Source of the DNA: an uncultured Cocleimonas sp.
GTDB lineage: Bacteria > Pseudomonadota > Gammaproteobacteria > Thiotrichales > Thiotrichaceae
Length of the DNA stretch: 12,963 nt
NCBI GenBank assembly: GCA_938041705.1
Contig: CALISP010000152.1
Coordinates: 1-12,963 of the forward strand
Direction: 5' to 3'
The translations under genes were made by a program, and so were the position numbers. Shown piece after piece: positions 6,473-12,963 of the stretch. Every line of letters begins with the position of its first letter. The first letter of the stretch is position 1. The notes under the pieces were generated by a model, which worked only from the letters and a program-made list of their open reading frames with translations, had not been told where the DNA came from and searched no databases.

Positions 6473-8014
6473 ATGAGCAAAGAAATATTATACGTTGTAG
6501 ATGCTGTTTCTAATGAAAAGAATTTAGAATCAGAAGACATCTTTGAAGCTGTCGAAATTGCAATCGCAACAGCTACTCGTAAAAAATACGGTGCTGAGCA
6601 AGATTTCCGTGTTGATATTGATCGCGAAACTGGCGATTACGAAACCTTTCGTCGCTGGGCTATCATGGATGATGAAGATCCAGAGTTTGAATCTCCAGAA
6701 AGACACATTTTAAAAAGTTACGCTGATGATCGTAAACTAGGTCTAGAAATAGGCGAGTTTTTAGAAGAAGGTGTTGAGTCAATAGAATTTGGTCGTATCA
6801 CTGCACAAATTGCTAAACAAGTAATCATGCAGAAAGTTCGTCAAGCTGAGCGTCAAAAAGTTGCAGATGCTTTCCAAGAAAGCGTTGGTGGTTTAGTTTT
6901 AGGTACAGTTAAACGTGTAGATAGACGTGGCGTAGTACTTGATCTTGGCGAAAACAGTGAAGCGATTATTCCTCGCGAAATGATGATTCCTCGTGAAATG
7001 GCTCGTATGGGCGATCGTATGCGTGGCATCTTGCAAGAAATCGACGAAGAAGGCCGCGGTGGACCAAAGTTAATCGTTAGCCGTATCGATGATGCTTTCC
7101 TTACAGAATTAGTAAACTTAGAAGTACCTGAAATTGGTCAAGAGCTAATTGACATCATGGGCGCAGCTCGTGACCCAGGTTCACGTTCTAAGATTGCGGT
7201 ACGTGCAAATGTACCAAACCTTGATCCTGTTGGCGCTTGTGTTGGTATGCGTGGTTCACGCATCCAAACGGTTACTAATGAAATGAATAATGAGCGTGTA
7301 GACATTATCCCTTGGGATGACGATATCGCTAAATTCGTTATTAACGCTATGCAACCTGCTGAAGTGCTTTCTATCGTTATAGATGAAGATAAAAAGAGCA
7401 TGGACATTGGTGTTGACGAAGAGATGCTTGCCCAAGCAATCGGTAAAGGTGGACAAAATGTTCGTTTAGCCAGCAAATTAACAGGCTGGACGCTCAATGT
7501 CATGAGTGAAACAGAAGCGGAAAACAAAACTAAAAGTGAGCAAAACATCATGGTCAGCTTATTTGCTGAGAAACTTGATGTTGACGAAGAAGTTGCATTA
7601 ATCTTGGTTGAAGAAGGCTTTGCTAGCTTAGATGAAGTCGCTTATGTTCCCGCTGAAGAATTCTTAAAGATTGAAGAATTTGACGAGGAGTTAATTGAAG
7701 AGCTTAGAAGTCGTGCACGTAATGCGCTACTTGCTCTAGCAATTACAGGAGAAGGCGGTAAGCCAGCTCAAGACTTATTAGAAATGAAAGGTATGACTAA
7801 CGCACTTGCACAGTTATTAGCAAGTAAAGGTATTTGTACAATGGAAGATCTCGCCGAACAAGCAACTGATGAGTTAGTTGAATTTGACGGTATAGATGAA
7901 GAACAGGCTGCTAAGTTGATCATGACTGCACGTGCACCATGGTTTGCCGAAGCGGAAGCAGAAGAAAAGGCATCAGAAAGTGATAATGCCGATGAAACTG
8001 CTTCAAATGTGTAA
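6473..8014 (+). CDS. nusA: Transcription termination/antitermination factor NusA
   Basis: NusA binds RNA polymerase and nascent RNA, lengthens pauses, aids intrinsic termination and joins rRNA antitermination complexes. The 513-aa protein is slightly longer than E. coli NusA (495). Domains in order: RNA polymerase-binding N-terminal domain (about 1-130), S1 domain (about 135-200, with GTVKRVDRRGVVLDLG), KH1 with GMRG at 258-261, KH2 with IGKGGQNVRLA (323-333), and two C-terminal helix-hairpin-helix acidic repeats (about 360-490), which are typical of gammaproteobacterial NusA. An acidic tail follows. An AAGG across the rimP stop serves as the Shine-Dalgarno. It lies 14 bp after rimP and 38 bp before infB, and probably represses the operon through the upstream terminator, as known in E. 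coli. Confidence 0.98.
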   Translation: MSKEILYVVDAVSNEKNLESEDIFEAVEIAIATATRKKYGAEQDFRVDIDRETGDYETFRRWAIMDDEDPEFESPERHILKSYADDRKLGLEIGEFLEEGVESIEFGRITAQIAKQVIMQKVRQAERQKVADAFQESVGGLVLGTVKRVDRRGVVLDLGENSEAIIPREMMIPREMARMGDRMRGILQEIDEEGRGGPKLIVSRIDDAFLTELVNLEVPEIGQELIDIMGAARDPGSRSKIAVRANVPNLDPVGACVGMRGSRIQTVTNEMNNERVDIIPWDDDIAKFVINAMQPAEVLSIVIDEDKKSMDIGVDEEMLAQAIGKGGQNVRLASKLTGWTLNVMSETEAENKTKSEQNIMVSLFAEKLDVDEEVALILVEEGFASLDEVAYVPAEEFLKIEEFDEELIEELRSRARNALLALAITGEGGKPAQDLLEMKGMTNALAQLLASKGICTMEDLAEQATDELVEFDGIDEEQAAKLIMTARAPWFAEAEAEEKASESDNADETASNV

Positions 8015-8052
8015 CGCAATCGCTCCAGCAAGCCCATACAGAGGTATATTAA

Positions 8053-10818
8053 ATGTCAGACATTATAGTAAAACAACTCGCCGAACTCATTGGCGCACCT
8101 GTTGATAGTTTATTACAACAGCTTAAAGATGCAGACATCACAGTGTCTGGTCCGGACGATAGTATTACTGATAGACAAAAACTTAAGCTCCTAGAGTTTA
8201 TTCGCACTGGACAAGCAACAACTTCAGATGCGGCACCTAAAAAAGCAGGTGGTAAAATATCACTAAAGCGTCGTTCTAGTACTGAAATTAAAGGCGCGCA
8301 AGGTAAGAGTTCTGTTTCTGTAGAAGTGAGACGCAAAAAGAATTTTACTCGTACGCCTACAGCAACTGATGTTGAAGTTGACACGAACGAAATTGAAGCA
8401 CTTGAAGCTTCAAGCAATAGAACTAGCGACCTGTCTGAGCAGTTATCTAACGAGCGTAAAGCACGTGAAGATGCGATGGACAAAAACAAAGCTGATCGCG
8501 AAGCGACTAGCGAACGCAAAACTGCTGAAAAATCAGAACGTGATGCGGCCAAAATTACAGCTGAAGAAGTAAGTGCAGAAATAGAAGCAGCTCCTGCAGA
8601 GACAACAGCAACAGAAGAGACTGTAGTTGAAGAAACTCCTGTGGTAGAAGTACCAGCTGTAGAAGTAGTAGCAGAAGAACCTGCTAAACCAGCCCCATTG
8701 GTATTACCTAAAGACCCTAAAGAAAGAAGAGAGTTTTTAGCTAAAAGAGCACGTGATGAAGCGGCTTCTAAATTCAAAAGACGCCCATCTCCTGTTCGCC
8801 CTACTCCAAAGCCGCTAGCAGTTAGTAAACCAGCAGTAACCACACCTGCTAAAGCAACTACTACTAATGCAGCACCTGGCAATAATGCAAACAAAGGTAA
8901 GAAGAAGCCTTTCCAAGGCCGTAATTCAGGTCCAGGGCAGTTGCATGTTAGAGAAGGCCTAAGTGGTAAGCGTAAAAAGAAGGGCAAACGCACTAGAAAT
9001 GTAAAAATTGAGCAATCAACAGAACATGGATTCGTAGCACCAACAGAACCTGTAACACGAAGCATCCAAGTACCAGATACGATTGTGGTTTCTGAATTAG
9101 CTCAAATGTTATCTGTCAAAGGCGCTGATGTAATCAGAGCAATGATGGGAATGGGAGTAATGGCAACCATCAATCAAGTAGTCGATCAAGATACGGCTAT
9201 TTTAATCGTTGAAGAGATGGGACACGAAGCTACTGCAGCAGCGTCTGAAGAAGAACAGTCATCAACAGAAAATTTACTCGAAGATACTAGCGGATATGAT
9301 GTTAGCCCTCGAGCACCTGTTGTAACTATCATGGGTCATGTTGATCATGGTAAAACATCTTTACTAGATTATATTCGTAACAGTCGTGTAGCTTCTGGTG
9401 AAGCTGGTGGAATTACACAGCATATTGGTGCTTATCAAGTAGAAACAGAGAATGGGATTGTTTCATTCCTAGATACTCCTGGTCACGCGGCATTTAGTCA
9501 AATGCGTGCTCGTGGCGCCCAAGCTACTGATATCGTTATCCTAGTTGTTGCCGCTGATGATGGTGTTATGCCACAGACAGAAGAGGCGATCAAACATACT
9601 CGTGCCGCGGGTGTTCCTTTGATTGTTGCGATCAACAAAATTGACAAAGAATCTGCCGACCCTGAAAAAGTAAAAAGTGGCCTAACAAGTTACGAAGTTG
9701 TCCCTGAAGAATGGGGCGGTGAAGATGTATTTGTTAATGTCTCTGCGCTAACGGGTGAAGGTATTGATAAATTATTAGAAGCAGTTTTGTTAGTTGCTGA
9801 AGTCAAAGAATTAAAAGCACGTACTGAAGGTCCTGCAAAAGGAACAGTTGTTGAATCTAGCGTTGTAAAAGGCCGTGGTGCAGTAGCAACTATTCTTGTT
9901 CAAGAAGGTACATTGAAGAAAGGTGATATCGTACTTGCTGGTTCACAATTTGGTCGTATCCGTGCTATTTCTGATGATTTAGGCAAATCAATCAGCGAAG
10001 CTGGTCCATCTACTCCAGTGGAGATCCTTGGTTTATCAGGCACTCCTTCAGCAGGCGATGATTTAATAGTATTAAAGAGCGAGCGTCGTGCTCGTGAGCT
10101 AGCAACACAGCGTCATGAAAAAGAGCGTGAGACACGCTTTGCTGCTCAGCAAGCAGCTAAATTGGATGCGATGTTTGAGAAAATGCAAGACGGCGAAAAG
10201 AGTACGCTTAATGTATTACTTAAAGCGGATGTTCAGGGTTCTTTAGAAGCTATTAAGAGTTCATTGAATGCATTATCAACTGATGAAGTTGTAGTGAATA
10301 TCATCTCTTCTGGTGTTGGTGGATTAAGTGAAACAGACATCAGTTTGGCACAATCATCTGAAGCAGTAATTATCGGTTTCAACGTTCGCGCAGATGCATC
10401 AGCACGTCGCTTTGCACAGGAATCTGATACAGAAATTCGTTACTACAGCATCATTTATGAACTAATTGATGATGTTCGTGATGCAATGAGTGGCCTACTT
10501 AAGCCTGAATTACGTGAAGAGATGGTCGGTATTGCAGAAGTTAAAGACGTCTTCACAGGATCTGGTTTTGGTAACATCGCAGGTTGTATGGTCACTGAGG
10601 GTAAAGTTAAGAAAGATCTACCTATCCGTGTATTACGTAAAGACGTGGTTATCTACGAAGGTTATCTAGAATCTCTTCGTCGTCATCAAGATGATGTTAA
10701 AGAAGTGGTTGCAGGTACTGAGTGTGGTATTGGCGTTAAGAATTATGATGATGTTCAACCTGGTGATCAGATCGAAGCATTCACACGTACTGAAATTGAA
10801 CGAAAGCTAGAAAAGTAA
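8053..10818 (+). CDS. infB: Translation initiation factor IF-2
   Basis: IF-2 is the GTPase that brings fMet-tRNA to the 30S P site and promotes 50S joining. The 921-aa protein (E. coli 890) begins with a small IF2N fold (1-52). A long low-complexity linker rich in Ala, Glu, Lys, Thr and Val follows (about 55-340), then a second IF2N-type segment (about 342-395). The G domain has GHVDHGKT (428-435), DTPGHAAF (474-481), NKID (528-531) and SAL (564-566). The C-terminal half carries the beta barrels and the fMet-tRNA-binding C2 domain. GAGG at 8041-8044 supports the ATG at 8053. The neighbouring initiator tRNA in the same transcription unit encodes the substrate of this factor. Shorter isoforms from internal starts, known in E. 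coli, cannot be placed by eye. Confidence 0.99.
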   Translation: MSDIIVKQLAELIGAPVDSLLQQLKDADITVSGPDDSITDRQKLKLLEFIRTGQATTSDAAPKKAGGKISLKRRSSTEIKGAQGKSSVSVEVRRKKNFTRTPTATDVEVDTNEIEALEASSNRTSDLSEQLSNERKAREDAMDKNKADREATSERKTAEKSERDAAKITAEEVSAEIEAAPAETTATEETVVEETPVVEVPAVEVVAEEPAKPAPLVLPKDPKERREFLAKRARDEAASKFKRRPSPVRPTPKPLAVSKPAVTTPAKATTTNAAPGNNANKGKKKPFQGRNSGPGQLHVREGLSGKRKKKGKRTRNVKIEQSTEHGFVAPTEPVTRSIQVPDTIVVSELAQMLSVKGADVIRAMMGMGVMATINQVVDQDTAILIVEEMGHEATAAASEEEQSSTENLLEDTSGYDVSPRAPVVTIMGHVDHGKTSLLDYIRNSRVASGEAGGITQHIGAYQVETENGIVSFLDTPGHAAFSQMRARGAQATDIVILVVAADDGVMPQTEEAIKHTRAAGVPLIVAINKIDKESADPEKVKSGLTSYEVVPEEWGGEDVFVNVSALTGEGIDKLLEAVLLVAEVKELKARTEGPAKGTVVESSVVKGRGAVATILVQEGTLKKGDIVLAGSQFGRIRAISDDLGKSISEAGPSTPVEILGLSGTPSAGDDLIVLKSERRARELATQRHEKERETRFAAQQAAKLDAMFEKMQDGEKSTLNVLLKADVQGSLEAIKSSLNALSTDEVVVNIISSGVGGLSETDISLAQSSEAVIIGFNVRADASARRFAQESDTEIRYYSIIYELIDDVRDAMSGLLKPELREEMVGIAEVKDVFTGSGFGNIAGCMVTEGKVKKDLPIRVLRKDVVIYEGYLESLRRHQDDVKEVVAGTECGIGVKNYDDVQPGDQIEAFTRTEIERKLEK

Positions 10819-10840
10819 TTAGCGAACCGAGACTTCAGAT

Positions 10841-11212
10841 ATGCCTTACGATTATTCACGCACCGACCGCATCGGCGAGCAAATTAAACGCGAGCTTTCC
10901 ATGCTGATACGAAATGAGATCAAAGATCCTCGTGTCAGCATGGTGAGTATTCTTGATGTCGAGGTGACTAAAGACTTAAGTAAAGCTAAAGTCTTTTTTG
11001 ACGCATTGAATCAAGAAGAGCATGAGGCATGTGAAAAAGGCCTAAACAATGCGGCGGGATTTTTACGTCGTGAACTAGGACGTGCTATTAAATTACGTAG
11101 CACCCCTGCTCTCGTATTTATCTATGATGATACTGAACAACGTGCTAATGATCTTTCAGTGATGATTGATAAAGCAGTCTCTTCTGACAAAAAACCGTCT
11201 GATAAAGAATAA
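10841..11212 (+). CDS. rbfA: 30S ribosome-binding factor RbfA
   Basis: RbfA is a type-II KH-fold protein that binds the 30S subunit near the 5' end of 16S rRNA (helix 1), aids late processing, and in E. coli is needed for growth in the cold. The 123-aa protein (133 in E. coli) starts with the family pattern YSRTDRIGEQIKRELSMLIRNEIKDPRV, then VTKDLSKAKVFF and, in the second half, LRRELGRAIKLRSTPALVFIYDD, which is diagnostic. The C-terminal tail is short and charged. It begins 22 bp after infB, in the standard operon. Its TAA stop (11210-11212) overlaps the first bases of a short repeat. Confidence 0.98.
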   Translation: MPYDYSRTDRIGEQIKRELSMLIRNEIKDPRVSMVSILDVEVTKDLSKAKVFFDALNQEEHEACEKGLNNAAGFLRRELGRAIKLRSTPALVFIYDDTEQRANDLSVMIDKAVSSDKKPSDKE

Positions 11213-11232
11213 AAGACACCCCCCTACTTTTT
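11211..11232 (+). repeat. Short intergenic repeat, copy 3
   Basis: AAAA, core GACACCCCCCTAC (11215-11227), TTTTT. The core is identical to that of copy 4. The first two bases are also the last two of the rbfA stop codon, so this copy directly abuts the coding sequence. Confidence 0.75.
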
Positions 11233-11233
11233 A

Positions 11234-11333
11234 CATGATTTATAATTAAATCAAAAGAAAATCATGCCCTTCGGGTCATTGTCATTGCATTCCAACATTG
11301 TCTTCGCTACGCTTCGGCTAACTATCTTCACAG
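11234..11333 (+). repeat. Structured intergenic element between rbfA and truB
   Basis: This stretch separates two genes that are nearly adjacent in E. coli. It contains an 8-bp inverted pair CATGATTT (11234-11241) / AAATCATG (11259-11266), an inner 7-bp hairpin TGATTTA/TAAATCA (11236-11253) and a C(TTCG)G mini-hairpin (11267-11275). Then come CATTGTCATTGCATTCCAACA and two more TTCG motifs ending in GCTTCGGC. Such hairpin-dense sequence is typical of dispersed non-coding repeats. I see only this copy here, so its repeat nature is inferred from structure and from resemblance to intergenic elements common in gammaproteobacteria. Confidence 0.45.
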
Positions 11334-11347
11334 AGGTTCGAACTAAA

Positions 11348-12280
11348 TTGTCACGCAAAAAAGGAAATGATGTCGATGGAATTATTTTACTCGACAAACC
11401 TTTAGGTCGAAGTTCAAATTCTGCGTTACAGAAAGTCAGGTATCTCTTTAACGCCAAAAAAGCGGGGCATACTGGCAGTCTTGACCCTTTAGCTACCGGC
11501 GTTCTTCCTATCTGTTTTGGTCAAGCCAGCAAAGTAACTCCTTTTCTACTCGACTCTGATAAACGTTACCTTTGCACTGCACAGTTAGGTGTAACCACGA
11601 CCACAGGTGATAAAGAGGGAGATGAATTAAACGTTCAAGAGATAAAGCCATTTACCAAAGATGATATAGAAAAGGTATTAGCTGACTATCGTGGCCCTAT
11701 TGAACAAATCCCACCGATGCACTCTGCTCTTAAACACAACGGTCAGCCGTTATATAAATTAGCACGCCAAGGAATTGAAATTGAACGCAAGGTTCGTCAT
11801 GTCACAATTCACGAACTAAACCTAATTGATTTTACTGAAGACTCGATAACATTGGATGTCCAATGCAGCAAAGGTACGTATATACGTACCTTAGCTCAAG
11901 ATATCGGTGAAGCTATGGGATTTGGTGCACACCTAAGCATGCTTCGACGAACTGATGTATCCCCTTTTGATTGTAGTAAGTTATACAGTATTGAAGAGAT
12001 TGAAGAGCTTGCCAAAAACAAAGCACTCTCATCAATATTACTACCTATTGATTCAGTATTAACGGCATTTCCATCATTACATTTAAACAATGATGAAGTT
12101 GCTTTAATCCGTAATGGGATAAAAATCACAAGAGAAGATACACCCAAAACAGATATGATTCGCTTGTATTCGGAACATGATGAATTTCTTGGTATTGCTA
12201 AGCATGCCCTGAGCGATAGCGGTCAAAATCTATTGGTTCCTCGAAGACTCATGAATACTCAAGCGCCTTTATTGAAGTAA
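11348..12280 (+). CDS. truB: tRNA pseudouridine(55) synthase TruB
   Basis: TruB converts U55 in the T loop of tRNAs to pseudouridine and also acts as a tRNA chaperone. From the TTG at 11348 the product is 310 aa (E. coli 314) and begins MSRKKGNDVDGIILLDKPLGRSSN, matching the family. The catalytic aspartate is D46 in HTGSLDPLATG; QIPPMHSALKHNGQPLYKLARQG and CSKGTYIRTLAQDIGE follow as expected, with a small C-terminal PUA-like region ending in LLVPRRL. An upstream in-frame ATG at 11264 would add 28 residues translated from the structured repeat and lacks any family match, so it is rejected. AGAGG at 11332-11336 lies 11 bases before the TTG. It is followed by rpsO, as usual. Confidence 0.95.
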   Translation: MSRKKGNDVDGIILLDKPLGRSSNSALQKVRYLFNAKKAGHTGSLDPLATGVLPICFGQASKVTPFLLDSDKRYLCTAQLGVTTTTGDKEGDELNVQEIKPFTKDDIEKVLADYRGPIEQIPPMHSALKHNGQPLYKLARQGIEIERKVRHVTIHELNLIDFTEDSITLDVQCSKGTYIRTLAQDIGEAMGFGAHLSMLRRTDVSPFDCSKLYSIEEIEELAKNKALSSILLPIDSVLTAFPSLHLNNDEVALIRNGIKITREDTPKTDMIRLYSEHDEFLGIAKHALSDSGQNLLVPRRLMNTQAPLLK

Positions 12281-12323
12281 CTTATTCAAGTTATCTATTG
12301 AATTAACATATTCAACTAAAACT
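12272..12323 (+). repeat. Four degenerate 13-bp units over the truB stop
   Basis: Four consecutive 13-mers start alternately with TTGAA, TTCAA, TTGAA, TTCAA, at 12272, 12285, 12298 and 12311. The first three have the similar 8-base remainders GTAACTTA, GTTATCTA and TTAACATA. Adjacent units are complementary at their 5-mers, so mutually exclusive small hairpins can form. The first unit contains the truB TAA stop. Confidence 0.5.
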
Positions 12324-12355
12324 TTAAAAGAGAATAAACACTGCTATTTTTTGAC

Positions 12356-12378
12356 AAAAAAGACACCCCCCTACTTTT
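12356..12378 (+). repeat. Short intergenic repeat, copy 4
   Basis: Six A's, core GACACCCCCCTAC (12362-12374), TTTT, 76 bases after the truB stop. The core is identical to copy 3, while the sequence beyond the A- and T-tracts differs, so only the short motif is conserved. Confidence 0.75.
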
Positions 12379-12436
12379 ATACACTTTTATTGATTCCTCT
12401 CTAAAGAAATAGTACGTAAAATAAGGCTTGAAAGGC

Positions 12437-12465
12437 TTACCTTGAGGGTATTTGCATGTTACAAT
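12437..12465 (+). promoter_or_regulatory. rpsO promoter (extended -10)
   Basis: TTACCT (12437-12442), 17 bases, then TACAAT (12460-12465) preceded by TGT, giving an extended -10 element that compensates for the weak -35. Transcription would start near 12472 within GCGCGG, leaving a leader of about 110 nt. In E. coli rpsO likewise has its own promoter besides readthrough from the upstream operon. Confidence 0.6.
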
Positions 12466-12471
12466 GCGCGG

Positions 12472-12584
12472 CTTTTTAGAGTGTCCGTAATCTTACTTTC
12501 CAAGTTTGATTTACGAATACTTTTTTTAACTTTCTATCCAAGCAATAAAGCTAGGTAGATTCAACCTCTGGAACTTAGGAATAT
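12472..12584 (+). promoter_or_regulatory. rpsO 5' leader, possible S15 autoregulatory region
   Basis: The leader has complementary segments CGTAATC / GATTTACG around 12486-12517 (one bulge) and a hairpin AGGT / ACCT near 12553-12569. The latter sits just before the Shine-Dalgarno TAGGA, so folding could hide the ribosome site. S15 represses its own mRNA in several bacteria through structured leaders of differing form. Whether this one does so is inference; no known S15-binding fold was matched. Confidence 0.3.
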
Positions 12585-12854
12585 ATGTCTCTGAACGCAG
12601 AAACTAAAGCGAAAATCGTAGCAGAATATCGCTTGTCAGACACTGACACCGGGTCTTCGGAAGTGCAGATTGCGCTATTAACAGCAAATATCAAGCATCT
12701 TACGGAGCATTTTAAAATTCACAAACAAGATCATCACTCACGTCGTGGCTTGTTGAGAATGGTTAACCAGCGCCGTAGCTTACTCGATTACTTAAATCGT
12801 AAAGATTCAGCGCGTTATCAAGACTTAATCAAACGTCTTGGCATTCGTCGCTAA
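12585..12854 (+). CDS. rpsO: 30S ribosomal protein S15
   Basis: S15 is a primary 16S rRNA-binding protein that organizes the central domain of the 30S subunit and helps form an intersubunit bridge. The 89-aa product equals the E. coli length. It has the family pattern: an N-terminal helix, DTGSSEVQIALLTANI, the rRNA-binding segment HKQDHHSRRGLLRMVNQRRSLLDYL (residues about 42-66), and the closing LIKRLGIRR. TAGGA before the ATG supports the start. It has its own predicted promoter and ends the ribosome-related operon within this window; pnp (polynucleotide phosphorylase) normally follows and would be beyond the right edge. Confidence 0.99.
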   Translation: MSLNAETKAKIVAEYRLSDTDTGSSEVQIALLTANIKHLTEHFKIHKQDHHSRRGLLRMVNQRRSLLDYLNRKDSARYQDLIKRLGIRR

Positions 12855-12914
12855 AATAAGAATATTCTAATCGATATATAGATGAATAAATTAGACTCAA
12901 AACTCCCTCTTACT

Positions 12915-12962
12915 GCGTTGATGACTCCTTGCAATAGTTCTACTATTACAAGAATTCACCGC
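12915..12962 (+). repeat. Long imperfect palindrome after rpsO
   Basis: An inner stem CTTGCAATAGT (12928-12938) / ACTATTACAAG (12942-12952), 11 bp with one mismatch around a TCT loop, is flanked by outer arms GCGTTGA (12915-12921) / TCACCGC (12956-12962) with one mismatch. There is no T-run after it within the window, so it is not a classical terminator. It may be a dispersed palindromic repeat or an mRNA-processing hairpin between rpsO and the expected pnp. Confidence 0.5.
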
Positions 12963-12963
12963 C

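Noticed and set aside
8049..9065. Long open frame (338 codons) antisense to the start of infB
   Set aside because: It mirrors the low-complexity Ala/Glu/Lys linker of IF-2. Its product is Ser/Leu/Ala-rich with no family features, and it has no clear ribosome site or operon context.
11264..11347. N-terminal extension of TruB from the ATG at 11264
   Set aside because: The 28 residues come from a hairpin-rich intergenic element; TruB homology and normal length begin at the TTG at 11348.
12859..12868. Palindrome AGAATATTCT just after rpsO as a terminator
   Set aside because: It has no loop, no GC core and no following T-run.

Overview
The window looks like a piece of a gammaproteobacterial chromosome that is moderately AT-rich outside its coding cores. 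The strongest evidence is the block initiator tRNA-fMet, rimP, nusA, infB, rbfA, truB, rpsO on the + strand, the gene order of the Escherichia coli metY-nusA-infB operon. The proteins (FxsA, a DsbD reductase, an H-NS/HvrA-type nucleoid protein, 96-aa GroES) fit Gammaproteobacteria. A CIRCE operator before groES argues against an enteric bacterium, since enterics lack HrcA control of groESL. I cannot name genus or species; a marine or environmental lineage is a weak inference.

Left part (1-1016, minus strand): groES, whose partner groEL should lie just beyond the left edge, with a sigma70-like promoter abutting a near-perfect CIRCE, and behind it the membrane protein fxsA. A 363-bp AT-rich gap separates these from the + strand genes.

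Middle (1380-5599, plus strand): a GTG-started H-NS-family protein, then a 994-aa DsbD with three tandem N-terminal periplasmic alpha domains instead of one, followed 38 bp later by a secreted TlpA/ResA-like thioredoxin that could be one of its clients. Together they look like a thiol-reducing module carrying electrons from cytoplasmic thioredoxin through the membrane to periplasmic partners.

Right part (5781-12854, plus strand): a strong promoter drives initiator tRNA-fMet (with an unusual U1-U72 mismatch). A perfect 15-bp terminator hairpin follows, then rimP, nusA, infB, rbfA, truB and rpsO. These act in 30S maturation, transcription elongation/antitermination, translation initiation, tRNA pseudouridylation and the ribosome itself. 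rimP and truB need start corrections: GTG at 6003 and TTG at 11348. rpsO has its own extended -10 promoter and a roughly 110-nt leader. pnp would be expected next but is not reached.

The intergenic gaps carry several kinds of small repeat: four copies of a short A-tract/C-run/T-tract motif (three on +, one divergent copy on -), a TTCG-hairpin-rich element between rbfA and truB, a 13-bp-period array over the truB stop codon, and a long imperfect palindrome after rpsO. The triple-alpha DsbD and these repeats are the least ordinary content. No CRISPR array, phage gene or insertion sequence is visible.
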